NCBI RefSeq assembly: GCF_042432905.1
Contig: NZ_JBHLWI010000022.1
Span: 59,521-123,520, forward strand
Direction: 5' to 3'
Length of the DNA stretch: 64,000 nt
Source: Fontibacter flavus
GTDB lineage: Bacteria > Bacteroidota > Bacteroidia > Cytophagales > Cyclobacteriaceae
Part shown: in pieces, positions 1-7,335 of the stretch
How the letters are laid out: each line of letters starts with the position of its first letter
How positions within the stretch are numbered: position 1 is the first letter of the stretch
The notes under the pieces: model-generated
What the model was told of the DNA's origin: nothing
The model's input: the letters and a program-made list of their open reading frames with translations, nothing else
The model's database searches: none
Translations under genes and position numbers: made by a program

Positions 1-2377
1 CCTCTCTTACAACTCTCTCAGAGATTACAATCGCATCCTCAAAGTTGTAACCCTGCCAAGGCATGTAAGCCACTCTTAGGTTTTTACCTAAAGCTAACTC
101 ACCTTTATTGGTTGAATATCCCTCAACCAAAACCTGACCTTTATGAACTTTCTCTCCTTTAAGTACTAAAGGGGTAAGGTTAATGGTAGTATCCTGGTTG
201 GTTCTTCTGAATTTAATCAGGTCATATGTTTTATATTCATCGCTGAAATTCACCAAAAGTTCATCATCTGATAGATCATATTTAACGGTGATTTTCTTGG
301 CATCAACATAATCCACAACACCATTAGCTTCGGCAATTACCAATGCTCTGGAGTCGATCGCAGCTTTTCCTTCGAGACCAGTTCCTACGATAGGAGACTC
401 CGGTTTCAATAAAGGAACTGCCTGACGCTGCATGTTAGATCCCATCAAAGCACGGTTTGCATCATCATGCTCAAGGAAAGGAATCAAGGAAGCTGCCACA
501 GATACAATCTGATTGGGAGCTACGTCCATATAGCTGATCTCATTTGGATCAAGTACAGGGAAGTCACCTTCGAATCTTGCTTTCACCTTCTCATTGATGA
601 AGTTTCCTTGCTCATCTAATGGGGCATTTGCCTGGGCAATGTTATTATCATCCTCTTCTTCTGCAGTCAAGAAAACAATATCATTGGCATCCATGCTTAC
701 TTTTCCTTCTTTCACTTTTCTATATGGAGTCTCTAAGAATCCCATAGAGTTCACTTTAGCGTGAACGCAAAGAGAGGAGATCAAACCAATGTTTGGACCT
801 TCCGGCGTTTCGATAGTACAAAGACGGCCATAGTGCGTATAGTGAACATCCCTAACTTCGAAACCTGCTCTTTCTCTTGAAAGACCGCCTGGACCTAAAG
901 CTGATAACCTTCTCTTATGAGTCAGTTCCGCAAGAGGGTTGGTCTGATCCATAAACTGAGAAAGTTGGTTGGTTCCAAAGAAGGAATTGATAACCGAAGA
1001 AAGCGTACGGGCATTGATCAAATCAACAGGTTTGAAATCTTCGTTATCTCTAACGTTCATTCTTTCCCTGATTGTTCTTGCCATTCTGGCCAAACCAACA
1101 CCAAACTGACTGTATAATTGCTCACCTACAGTCCTTACCCTTCTGTTGCTCAAGTGATCAATATCATCAACGACAGCTTTAGAATTGATCAAACCGATCA
1201 AATACTTTACAATACTGATAATATCTTCAGTGGTCAATACGATTTTTTCAGGATCGATTTCAAGACCAAGCTTTTTATTGATTCTATATCTACCTACTTC
1301 ACCCAAATCATACCTCTTATCCGAGAAGAATAGACCGTGAATAACTTCGCGGGCTGTAGCTTCATCAGGAGCTTCAGTATTTCTCAATTGACGGTAAATA
1401 ACTTCTACCGCTTCTTTCTCTGAGTTGGAGTTATCTTTTTGAAGGGTATTATAGATGATGGAGTAATCTGCCACATTTACATCTTCTCTATGAAGAATAA
1501 TAGACTTGGCGCCTGCATCAAGAATCAATGCAATATCTTCATCTGTTAGAATGGAGTCCCTTTCTAACAATACTTCATTTCTATCAATAGAAACAACCTC
1601 ACCAGTATCCTCGTCAACGAAATCCTCTACCCAAGTTCTTAGCACACGGGCAGCCAATTTTCTACCGGTAATTTTTTTAAGGTTATTTTTAGTAGCTTCA
1701 ATTTCTTCGGAAAGACCGAACAAATCCAAGATTTCCTTATCAGATCCAAAACCAATCGCCCTCAATAGGGTGGTAACAGGGAACTTCTTCTTACGGTCAA
1801 TGTAAGCATACATGACATTATTGATGTCAGTAGCGAATTCAATCCAGCTACCTTTGAAAGGTATAATTCTGGCAGAATATAACTTTGTACCGTTAGTGTG
1901 CTTACTTTGAGCAAAGAACACACCTGGGGATCTGTGAAGTTGTGATACAATAACCCTTTCAGCTCCATTGATGACAAAAGAGCCTTTCTCAGTCATGTAA
2001 GGAAGATTACCAAGGAATACTTCCTGTTCGATAGTTTCAAAATCCTCATTGTCCTCGTCATGGCAGAGCAATCTAAGCTTTGCTTTCAATGGAACAGAAT
2101 AGGTCAATCCTCTATCAATACATTCTTCAACACTGTATTTTGGAGGATCTACCGCATAGTCAATAAATTCAAGGGTGAAATTTTCTCTAGAATCCGATAT
2201 TGGGAAATTTTCGGAGAAAACCTTGAATAGACCATCCTGTCTTCTTTTTTCAGCAGGAGTATCCAACTGGAAGAAATCTTTGAAAGATTGCAGCTGGATA
2301 TCTAAGAAATCAGGATAGTCTTTGACTACCTTAATAGATGAGAAACTTTTCCTTACGGTTTGATTCTGGATAGCCAA
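1..2377 (-). CDS. rpoB: RNA polymerase beta subunit, N-terminal part (cut by window edge)
   Basis: The beta subunit forms one pincer of RNA polymerase and carries the rifampicin pocket. About 792 N-terminal residues are visible; the rest lies beyond position 1. Recognisable stretches are the start AIQNQTVRKSF, the protrusion motif FVINGAERVIVSQLHRSPGV, the fork/Rif region around SQFMDQTNPLAELTHKRRLS and the block GRLCTIETPEGPNIGLI. The start is a TTG codon at 2375-2377. The frame stays open further upstream, but homologous N-termini begin near the chosen codon, so the exact start is uncertain. It is the last visible gene of the secE-nusG-rplKAJL-rpoB operon, 154 bp after rplL, with two hairpins in the gap. 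The Rif-region residues visible look wild type. Confidence 0.97.
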   Translation of the reverse strand, partial: MAIQNQTVRKSFSSIKVVKDYPDFLDIQLQSFKDFFQLDTPAEKRRQDGLFKVFSENFPISDSRENFTLEFIDYAVDPPKYSVEECIDRGLTYSVPLKAKLRLLCHDEDNEDFETIEQEVFLGNLPYMTEKGSFVINGAERVIVSQLHRSPGVFFAQSKHTNGTKLYSARIIPFKGSWIEFATDINNVMYAYIDRKKKFPVTTLLRAIGFGSDKEILDLFGLSEEIEATKNNLKKITGRKLAARVLRTWVEDFVDEDTGEVVSIDRNEVLLERDSILTDEDIALILDAGAKSIILHREDVNVADYSIIYNTLQKDNSNSEKEAVEVIYRQLRNTEAPDEATAREVIHGLFFSDKRYDLGEVGRYRINKKLGLEIDPEKIVLTTEDIISIVKYLIGLINSKAVVDDIDHLSNRRVRTVGEQLYSQFGVGLARMARTIRERMNVRDNEDFKPVDLINARTLSSVINSFFGTNQLSQFMDQTNPLAELTHKRRLSALGPGGLSRERAGFEVRDVHYTHYGRLCTIETPEGPNIGLISSLCVHAKVNSMGFLETPYRKVKEGKVSMDANDIVFLTAEEEDDNNIAQANAPLDEQGNFINEKVKARFEGDFPVLDPNEISYMDVAPNQIVSVAASLIPFLEHDDANRALMGSNMQRQAVPLLKPESPIVGTGLEGKAAIDSRALVIAEANGVVDYVDAKKITVKYDLSDDELLVNFSDEYKTYDLIKFRRTNQDTTINLTPLVLKGEKVHKGQVLVEGYSTNKGELALGKNLRVAYMPWQGYNFEDAIVISERVVRE

Positions 2378-2468
2378 GGCAGTATATGTTTTTAGTGAAA
2401 ATAAATAACAAAAAGCGACAATTTACGCTTCGAATAGTACAATTTTATACCTGTGCACAAACAGGAAA

Positions 2469-2492
2469 AGACCTGACTATTCAGTCAGGTCT
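2469..2492 (-). terminator. Hairpin between rplL and rpoB, possible attenuator
   Basis: A perfect 10-bp stem (AGACCTGACT / AGTCAGGTCT) with a 4-nt loop, followed on the minus strand by a short T run (TTTTCC). It sits in the rplL-rpoB gap, where a partial terminator that lowers rpoB expression relative to ribosomal proteins is known in E. coli. The T run is short, so leaky termination or a processing site is more likely than a full stop. Function is inferred from position and shape. Confidence 0.6.
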
Positions 2493-2500
2493 AAGCTCAT

Positions 2501-2524
2501 AACCTTATCCTAAAAGGAAAGGTT
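2501..2524 (-). terminator. Second hairpin just after rplL stop
   Basis: An interrupted stem (AACCTT / AAGGTT with an inner CCT/AGG) begins 8 bp after the rplL stop codon and precedes the stronger hairpin by about 9 nt. There is no T run, so it is more likely an RNA-processing or stability structure than a terminator. Confidence 0.4.
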
Positions 2525-2531
2525 ATCCAAA

Positions 2532-2915
2532 TTACTTAATTTCTACTTCAGCACCAGCTTCTTCTAGAGACTTCTTCAATGCGTCAGCCTCATCCTTAGC
2601 GATACCTTCTTTAACTGCTTTAGGCGCACCGTCAACTAGTTCTTTAGCTTCTTTCAGACCAAGACCTGTCAATTCTTTAACAAGCTTAACAACAGCTAGT
2701 TTTTGACCGCCAGCAGCTTTCAAAATAACGTCAAAAGAAGTTTTCTCTTCTTCAGCAGCAGCTTCTCCAGCACCAGCAGCACCACCAGCTACCATCACAG
2801 CACCAGCTGCAGCAGGTTCGATACCGTACTGATCCTTAAGGATATCTGTCAATTCTTTTACTTCTTTTACAGTCAAGTTAACCAACTGTTCTGCAAGTTG
2901 TGTAAGATCTGCCAT
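2532..2915 (-). CDS. rplL: 50S ribosomal protein L7/L12
   Basis: Stalk protein of the large subunit; its dimers recruit translation factors EF-Tu, EF-G and IF2. The 127 residues show the usual plan: an N-terminal dimerisation domain (MADLTQLAEQLVNLTVKEV), an Ala/Gly/Glu-rich hinge around residues 38-56, and a C-terminal domain ending in EEAGAEVEIK. The length is normal for the phylum. It follows rplJ by 48 bp, the usual order. Confidence 0.98.
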   Translation of the reverse strand: MADLTQLAEQLVNLTVKEVKELTDILKDQYGIEPAAAGAVMVAGGAAGAGEAAAEEEKTSFDVILKAAGGQKLAVVKLVKELTGLGLKEAKELVDGAPKAVKEGIAKDEADALKKSLEEAGAEVEIK

Positions 2916-2963
2916 TTTATTACTATTTTAATTTGTTTTTTGAATGATTTGAAACGATTGATT

Positions 2964-3500
2964 TTATTCTTTCTCAGCAAGGGTTTTAAGAACACCAGTG
3001 ATATTGTTTTGACCACTTTGCAATGCTGACAAGAGGTTTTTAGCAGGAGACTGAAGCAATCCGATAAGATCACCAAGCAATTCCTGTTTGGATTTAAGGC
3101 TAGAAAGCATTTCTAAGTTAGCTTCACCCACGAATGTATCCGAGTCGATGTAAGCTCCTTTGAAAACTGGTCTAGTTTCCTTTTTACCCAATTTTTTTCT
3201 AAAATCCAACAAAACTTTTGCTGGTAGATTTCCTGTCTCTTTTGAGAAAATGATTCCGGAGAATCCTTTTAAGGTTTTGTCAGCAAAAGAAGTATAGTCA
3301 CCATCAAGGTTTTCCAATGCTTTTGCGATCAAAGTGTTTTTGTACACTTTGTATTCAACACCTTTTTCGAAACAGGTTCTTCTGAAAGCGTTTACCTGAG
3401 CTACTGTGAATCCAGAGGCATCTGTGATATAGAAGTAGGGAGTTTCCTTTAACTTCTCGGTAAGACTTTCGATTATTTCTAATTTTTCTTCTCTAGTCAT
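2964..3500 (-). CDS. rplJ: 50S ribosomal protein L10
   Basis: Base of the L7/L12 stalk, binding 23S rRNA through its N-terminal domain and L12 dimers through its C-terminal helix. The 178-residue protein has the expected start (MTREEKLEIIESLTEKLKE) and the conserved segment VAQVNAFRRTCFEKGVEYKV near residue 34. The C-terminal helix covers roughly residues 140-178. It begins 2 bp after rplA, which suggests translational coupling. In other bacteria L10-L12 represses its own mRNA; no such site was identified here. Confidence 0.98.
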   Translation of the reverse strand: MTREEKLEIIESLTEKLKETPYFYITDASGFTVAQVNAFRRTCFEKGVEYKVYKNTLIAKALENLDGDYTSFADKTLKGFSGIIFSKETGNLPAKVLLDFRKKLGKKETRPVFKGAYIDSDTFVGEANLEMLSSLKSKQELLGDLIGLLQSPAKNLLSALQSGQNNITGVLKTLAEKE

Positions 3501-3502
3501 GA

Positions 3503-4201
3503 TTAAATACCTTGAATACTTCCTTTATCAACTTTAACTCCAGGAGACATTGTGCTTGACAGGTGAATGCTCTTGAAATATGTACCTTTTGAAGAAGCAG
3601 GCTTCAATTTGGAGATAGTGTTAAGCAATTCTTTTACGTTGTCCTGAATTTTCTCAGGGTCAAAAGAAACTTTACCCACACTTGTATGAATAATACCGAA
3701 TTTATCAACTTTAAAGTCAATTTTACCGGCTTTCACTTCTCTTACTGCTTTACCTACTTCCAAAGTAACAGTTCCGGATTTTGGATTTGGCATCAAGCCT
3801 CTAGGTCCCAAAACCCTACCTAGTCTACCAACTTTTGCCATTACGTTAGGCATGGTGATGATGACATCAATGTCAGTCCATCCGCCTTCGATTTTAGCAA
3901 TATAATCATCTAGACCTACATAATCTGCACCAGCTTCTTTAGCCTCTTCCATTTTGTCAGGGGTACAAAGTACCAAAACCTTAACATCTTTACCTGTACC
4001 ATGAGGTAAGGCTACAACACCTCTAACCATTTGATCTGCTTTACGAGGATCAACGCCCAAACGAACGTCAATGTCTACAGAAGCATCAAACTTAGCGTTA
4101 GTGATGTCTTTTACGATGGAAGAAGCTTCCTCTAGGGAGTACTGCTGGCTTGGGTCGTACTTAGAAAGAGCTTCTTTTTGCTTTTTTGTTAACTTAGCCA
4201 T
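3503..4201 (-). CDS. rplA: 50S ribosomal protein L1
   Basis: Forms the mobile L1 stalk that guides deacylated tRNA out of the E site. The 232 residues are the standard length. Family segments are visible: LVLCTPDKMEEAKEAGADYVG, MPNVMAKVGRLGRVLGPRGLMPNPK (the L1 signature, near residues 115-140) and KAGKIDFKVDKFGIIHTSVGK. It lies 12 bp after rplK and 2 bp before rplJ. Confidence 0.98.
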   Translation of the reverse strand: MAKLTKKQKEALSKYDPSQQYSLEEASSIVKDITNAKFDASVDIDVRLGVDPRKADQMVRGVVALPHGTGKDVKVLVLCTPDKMEEAKEAGADYVGLDDYIAKIEGGWTDIDVIITMPNVMAKVGRLGRVLGPRGLMPNPKSGTVTLEVGKAVREVKAGKIDFKVDKFGIIHTSVGKVSFDPEKIQDNVKELLNTISKLKPASSKGTYFKSIHLSSTMSPGVKVDKGSIQGI

Positions 4202-4213
4202 AGTATTTTTAAA

Positions 4214-4657
4214 TTATTCCTCCCAAGGAGCTTTACCAGAAACAGTGATACCCATACTTCTAGCGGTACCTGCGATCATTTTCATGGCAGATTCCACTTT
4301 GAAAGCGTTTAAGTCAGGCATTTTAACCTGCGCAATTTCCTTTACTTGATCCCAAGTAACGGAACCTACCTTTTTCCTGTTTGGCTCAGCTGAACCGCCT
4401 TTAACCTTCGCAGCCTCAAGCAACATATTAGCAGCTGGAGGAGTTTTTACTACGAATTCGAAAGACTTATCAGAGAAAACAGTAATCAAGACAGGCAATA
4501 CCTGACCCATTTTATCCTGGGTACGGGCATTAAATTGCTTACAGAACTCCATAATGTTCAAACCCTTGGAACCAAGAGCTGGACCTACTGGAGGCGATGG
4601 ATTTGCCTGGCCACCTTTCACTTGTAATTTCACATAACCAGTGATTTCCTTAGCCAT
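4214..4657 (-). CDS. rplK: 50S ribosomal protein L11
   Basis: Binds the GTPase-associated centre of 23S rRNA and is needed for stringent-response signalling through RelA. The 147-residue protein begins MAKEITGYVKLQVKGGQANP and carries the proline-rich PSPPVGPALGSKGLNIMEFC loop that contacts factors and thiostrepton. The C-terminal RNA-binding domain includes RSMGITVSGKAPWEE. It is 3 bp after nusG. Confidence 0.98.
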   Translation of the reverse strand: MAKEITGYVKLQVKGGQANPSPPVGPALGSKGLNIMEFCKQFNARTQDKMGQVLPVLITVFSDKSFEFVVKTPPAANMLLEAAKVKGGSAEPNRKKVGSVTWDQVKEIAQVKMPDLNAFKVESAMKMIAGTARSMGITVSGKAPWEE

Positions 4658-4660
4658 TTC

Positions 4661-5218
4661 TTAATCTTGTTTTTCTACTTGTATAAAGTTTAATTCTACC
4701 GGTGTATTTCGACCGAAGATCTTGACCATAACATTCAATTTCTTCTTGTCTTCAAACACCTCTTCTATTGTACCCGAGAAACCACTGAAAGGACCATCCA
4801 TTACTTTTACGGTCTCTCCGACTATAAATGGCGTATCTAGCTTCTCCGCAAACTCATCAATCTCCTCAACACGACCTAAGATCCTGTTGACTTCTGATTG
4901 TCGTAATGGCTCAGGGGTTTTGGAAGCTCCCCCCTGGTTTGAACCTAAGAAACCGATAACACCCGGGATACTTGTAATTACGTGATTCGCTTCACCGTGG
5001 GACAAATCCGCATTAACTAAAACATAGCCAGGAAAGAAGTTTCTCTCTCTGACTCTTTTCTTGCCATTGCGCATTTCGTAAACTTTTTCGGAAGGTATCA
5101 AAACCTCAGGAATGTATTCCTCAAGTTTCGCACGGACAATTTCATTATCCAAGTAAGACTTGGTTTTCTTCTCTTGTCCAGCTACCACCCTAAGTACGTA
5201 CCACTTATGTTCAGCCAT
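4661..5218 (-). CDS. nusG: Transcription termination/antitermination factor NusG
   Basis: Elongation factor that binds the RNA polymerase clamp and couples polymerase to ribosomes or Rho. The 185 residues have the NGN domain (KWYVLRVVAGQEKKTKSYL at the start, FPGYVLVNADL near residue 62) and a C-terminal KOW domain (GPFSGFSGTIEEVFEDKKKL). It sits between secE and rplK with short gaps. Confidence 0.98.
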   Translation of the reverse strand: MAEHKWYVLRVVAGQEKKTKSYLDNEIVRAKLEEYIPEVLIPSEKVYEMRNGKKRVRERNFFPGYVLVNADLSHGEANHVITSIPGVIGFLGSNQGGASKTPEPLRQSEVNRILGRVEEIDEFAEKLDTPFIVGETVKVMDGPFSGFSGTIEEVFEDKKKLNVMVKIFGRNTPVELNFIQVEKQD

Positions 5219-5234
5219 CAGTAATTTAATTCAA

Positions 5235-5423
5235 TTAGAATAGATCGTAAAACCATTTCATAAGATTCTCGAACCCTAAATCAATTACGCCTATCACTAG
5301 TGCGAAAATGATTGAAGCAACAATTACCAACACGGCACTGTTTTGCAGAAACGAATAAGAAGGCCAAGTAACCTTGTTTTTCATTTCGTCTATAGATTCG
5401 ATGACAAAACTTTTAATATTCAT
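5235..5423 (-). CDS. secE: Preprotein translocase subunit SecE
   Basis: Small single-spanning subunit that clamps SecY in the inner membrane. The 62-residue protein has the short amphipathic helix with the conserved SIDEMKNKVTWPSY motif (residues 9-22) followed by one membrane segment (about 30-50). This is the minimal one-helix form usual outside gamma-proteobacteria. It lies 16 bp before nusG and follows tRNA-Trp. Confidence 0.96.
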   Translation of the reverse strand: MNIKSFVIESIDEMKNKVTWPSYSFLQNSAVLVIVASIIFALVIGVIDLGFENLMKWFYDLF

Positions 5424-5441
5424 GGTTTACTTCATTATTAG

Positions 5442-5512
5442 CACGGGCAGAGAGATTCGAACTCCCATCAACGGTTTTGGAGACCGCTATTCTGCCATTG
5501 AACTATGCCCGT
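5442..5512 (-). tRNA. tRNA-Trp (CCA)
   Basis: A 71-nt cloverleaf read on the minus strand. The acceptor ACGGGCA pairs with TGCCCGT, the discriminator is G, the anticodon loop CTCCAAA gives CCA, and the T arm has GTTCGAATC. CCA is not encoded. It is the first gene after the operon promoter, ahead of secE, a common tufB-trnW-secE-nusG arrangement. Confidence 0.97.
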
Positions 5513-5538
5513 AGAAAATTAGGTTCCCAAAAGGAACG

Positions 5539-5569
5539 CAAAAGTAGCTAGATTTGGATTAAGAAACAA
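5539..5569 (-). promoter_or_regulatory. Promoter of tRNA-Trp-secE-nusG-ribosomal protein operon
   Basis: On the minus strand a TTG (5567-5569) is separated by 20 bp from TACTTTTG (5539-5546), matching the Bacteroidota -33/-7 consensus TTG-N19/20-TAnnTTTG. Transcription would start near 5532, about 20 nt before tRNA-Trp. The -33 element lies inside the right arm of the tuf terminator hairpin. Confidence 0.75.
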
Positions 5570-5605
5570 ATGCGATCCCAAAAAAACCATTCAGGATCGC
5601 ATTTG
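5567..5605 (-). terminator. tuf terminator hairpin
   Basis: A 12-bp perfect stem (CAAATGCGATCC / GGATCGCATTTG) with a 15-nt A/T-rich loop, starting 21 bp after the tuf stop. The following minus-strand sequence is GTTTCTTAATC, a modest T run. It separates tuf from the tRNA-Trp operon. Confidence 0.75.
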
Positions 5606-5626
5606 GATATATAATAATCTTGAAGA

Positions 5627-6814
5627 TTAGTCAAGAATTTCAGTCACCTGACCAGCACCTACAGTTCTACCACCTTCACGGATAGCGAAACGTAGACCTT
5701 TTTCCAAAGCAACTGCGTTCAACAAGTTCACTTCGATAGTAACGTTGTCACCTGGCATAACCATCTCAACGTTCTCAGGAAGTTTGATCTCACCAGTCAC
5801 GTCAGTAGTTCTCAAGTAGAACTGAGGACGGTACTTGTTGAAGAATGGAGTGTGACGTCCACCTTCTTCTTTAGAAAGAACGTAAACTTCAGCTTTGAAG
5901 TGAGCGTGGGGAGTTACAGATCCTGGCTTACAGATAATCATACCTCTCTTGATCTGAGACTTTTCAATACCTCTCAACAACAAACCTACGTTGTCACCAG
6001 CTTCACCTCTATCAAGGATCTTACGGAACATTTCCACACCAGTTACAGTAGATTTCAAGCCTTGAGCACCCATACCGATGATATCTACAGGCTCACCAGA
6101 GTTGATGATACCTCTTTCAATTCTACCAGTAGCAACAGTACCACGACCCGTGATAGAGAATACGTCTTCAACAGGCATCAAGAAATCTTTGTCGATAAGA
6201 CGCTCTGGAAGAGGAATGTAAGTATCAACTGCATTCATCAATTCCATTACTGTTTCTTCCCACTTTGGCTCACCGTTAAGTGCACCAAGAGCAGAACCTG
6301 CAATCACCGGAATATTGTCACCGTCAAACTCGTAGAAAGAAAGCAATTCTCTTACTTCCATTTCAACTAGTTCAAGAAGTTCTGGATCATCTACCATATC
6401 CACTTTGTTCAAGAAAACAACTAGAGCTGGTACACCTACCTGACGAGCAAGAAGGATGTGCTCTCTTGTCTGTGGCATTGGTCCGTCAGTAGCAGCTACC
6501 ACTAGGATAGCGCCATCCATTTGTGCAGCACCAGTAACCATGTTCTTAACGTAGTCAGCGTGACCAGGACAGTCTACGTGAGCGTAGTGTCTTTTTTCAG
6601 TCTGATACTCTACGTGAGAAGTGTTGATGGTGATACCTCTTTCTTTTTCTTCTGGAGCGTTGTCGATAGAAGAGAAATCTCTTAATTCAGAAAGACCTTT
6701 TTTGGCCAATACTGTAGTAATGGCAGCAGTCAAAGTTGTCTTTCCATGGTCTACGTGACCAATCGTACCGATGTTAACGTGCGGTTTGGAACGGTCAAAG
6801 GTTGCTTTTGCCAT
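5627..6814 (-). CDS. tuf: Elongation factor Tu
   Basis: GTPase that delivers aminoacyl-tRNA to the ribosome. The full-length 395-residue protein has G1 GHVDHGKTTL (residues 19-28), G3 DCPGHADYV, G4 NKVDMVDD and G5 SALG, then the two beta-barrel domains ending GRTVGAGQVTEILD. It is preceded by tRNA-Thr, tRNA-Gly and tRNA-Tyr, which share its upstream promoter, so tRNAs and EF-Tu are probably co-transcribed. Confidence 0.99.
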   Translation of the reverse strand: MAKATFDRSKPHVNIGTIGHVDHGKTTLTAAITTVLAKKGLSELRDFSSIDNAPEEKERGITINTSHVEYQTEKRHYAHVDCPGHADYVKNMVTGAAQMDGAILVVAATDGPMPQTREHILLARQVGVPALVVFLNKVDMVDDPELLELVEMEVRELLSFYEFDGDNIPVIAGSALGALNGEPKWEETVMELMNAVDTYIPLPERLIDKDFLMPVEDVFSITGRGTVATGRIERGIINSGEPVDIIGMGAQGLKSTVTGVEMFRKILDRGEAGDNVGLLLRGIEKSQIKRGMIICKPGSVTPHAHFKAEVYVLSKEEGGRHTPFFNKYRPQFYLRTTDVTGEIKLPENVEMVMPGDNVTIEVNLLNAVALEKGLRFAIREGGRTVGAGQVTEILD

Positions 6815-6875
6815 GCGTGAAAATCCTCTGTTTTAGTTAAAGATATAAATTAGTTAAATTATTCTGATGTTTCAG

Positions 6876-6947
6876 AGCCAACGACGGGATTTGAACCCGT
6901 GACCCCTTCCTTACCAAGGAAGTACTCTACCCCTGAGCTACGTCGGC
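6876..6947 (-). tRNA. tRNA-Thr (GGT)
   Basis: A 72-nt cloverleaf on the minus strand. The acceptor GCCGACG pairs with CGTTGGC (one G-T pair), and the anticodon stem CTTCC/GGAAG encloses TTGGTAA, giving GGT. The T arm GGGTTCAAATCCC is intact. It lies about 60 bp before the tuf start. Confidence 0.97.
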
Positions 6948-6977
6948 TAATAACATGCCAATGCTATAAAAGCATAG

Positions 6978-7050
6978 AGCGGGAGACGAGGCTCGAACCC
7001 GCGACCTGCAGCTTGGAAGGCTGCCGCTCTACCAACTGAGCTACTCCCGC
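6978..7050 (-). tRNA. tRNA-Gly (TCC)
   Basis: A 73-nt cloverleaf on the minus strand. The acceptor GCGGGAG pairs with CTCCCGC with discriminator T, usual for Gly. The anticodon stem GCAGC/GCTGC encloses CTTCCAA, giving TCC. It is the middle tRNA of the Tyr-Gly-Thr-tuf transcript. Confidence 0.97.
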
Positions 7051-7096
7051 TTTTAAAATACTGCGCTTTCCTTAAAAGATTACGCTTCATATTTAG

Positions 7097-7179
7097 TGGG
7101 GGAAACAGGATTCGAACCTGTGAAGACATAAGTCAACGGATTTACAGTCCGTCCCAGTTGGCCGCTTTGGTATTCCCCC
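7097..7179 (-). tRNA. tRNA-Tyr (GTA)
   Basis: An 83-nt class II tRNA with a long variable arm, on the minus strand. The acceptor GGGGGAA pairs with TTCCCCC, the discriminator is A, and the anticodon loop CTGTAAA gives GTA. It is the first gene of the tRNA-tuf transcript. Confidence 0.97.
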
Positions 7180-7240
7180 AACTGTTTATTTCACATTAAA
7201 AATTCCTAAGGATTTCCCTTTTAGTATTCTTAACGGATGG

Positions 7241-7270
7241 CAAAATTATACCCTTTTCGTAAACATTCAA
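7241..7270 (-). promoter_or_regulatory. Promoter of tRNA-Tyr-Gly-Thr-tuf operon
   Basis: On the minus strand TTG (7268-7270) is followed after 19 bp by TAATTTTG (7241-7248), a match to the Bacteroidota TTG-N19/20-TAnnTTTG promoter. The predicted start near 7234 leaves a leader of about 55 nt before tRNA-Tyr. Confidence 0.7.
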
Positions 7271-7335
7271 AATTATGTCAAAAAAAATCAAAGTATTTTT
7301 TCATAACGCATTTTAATCCCATAAAAATCAAGTAA

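Noticed and set aside
6947..7129. 60-codon open frame across tRNA-Gly and tRNA-Tyr
   Set aside because: The sequence is fully explained by the two tRNA genes.
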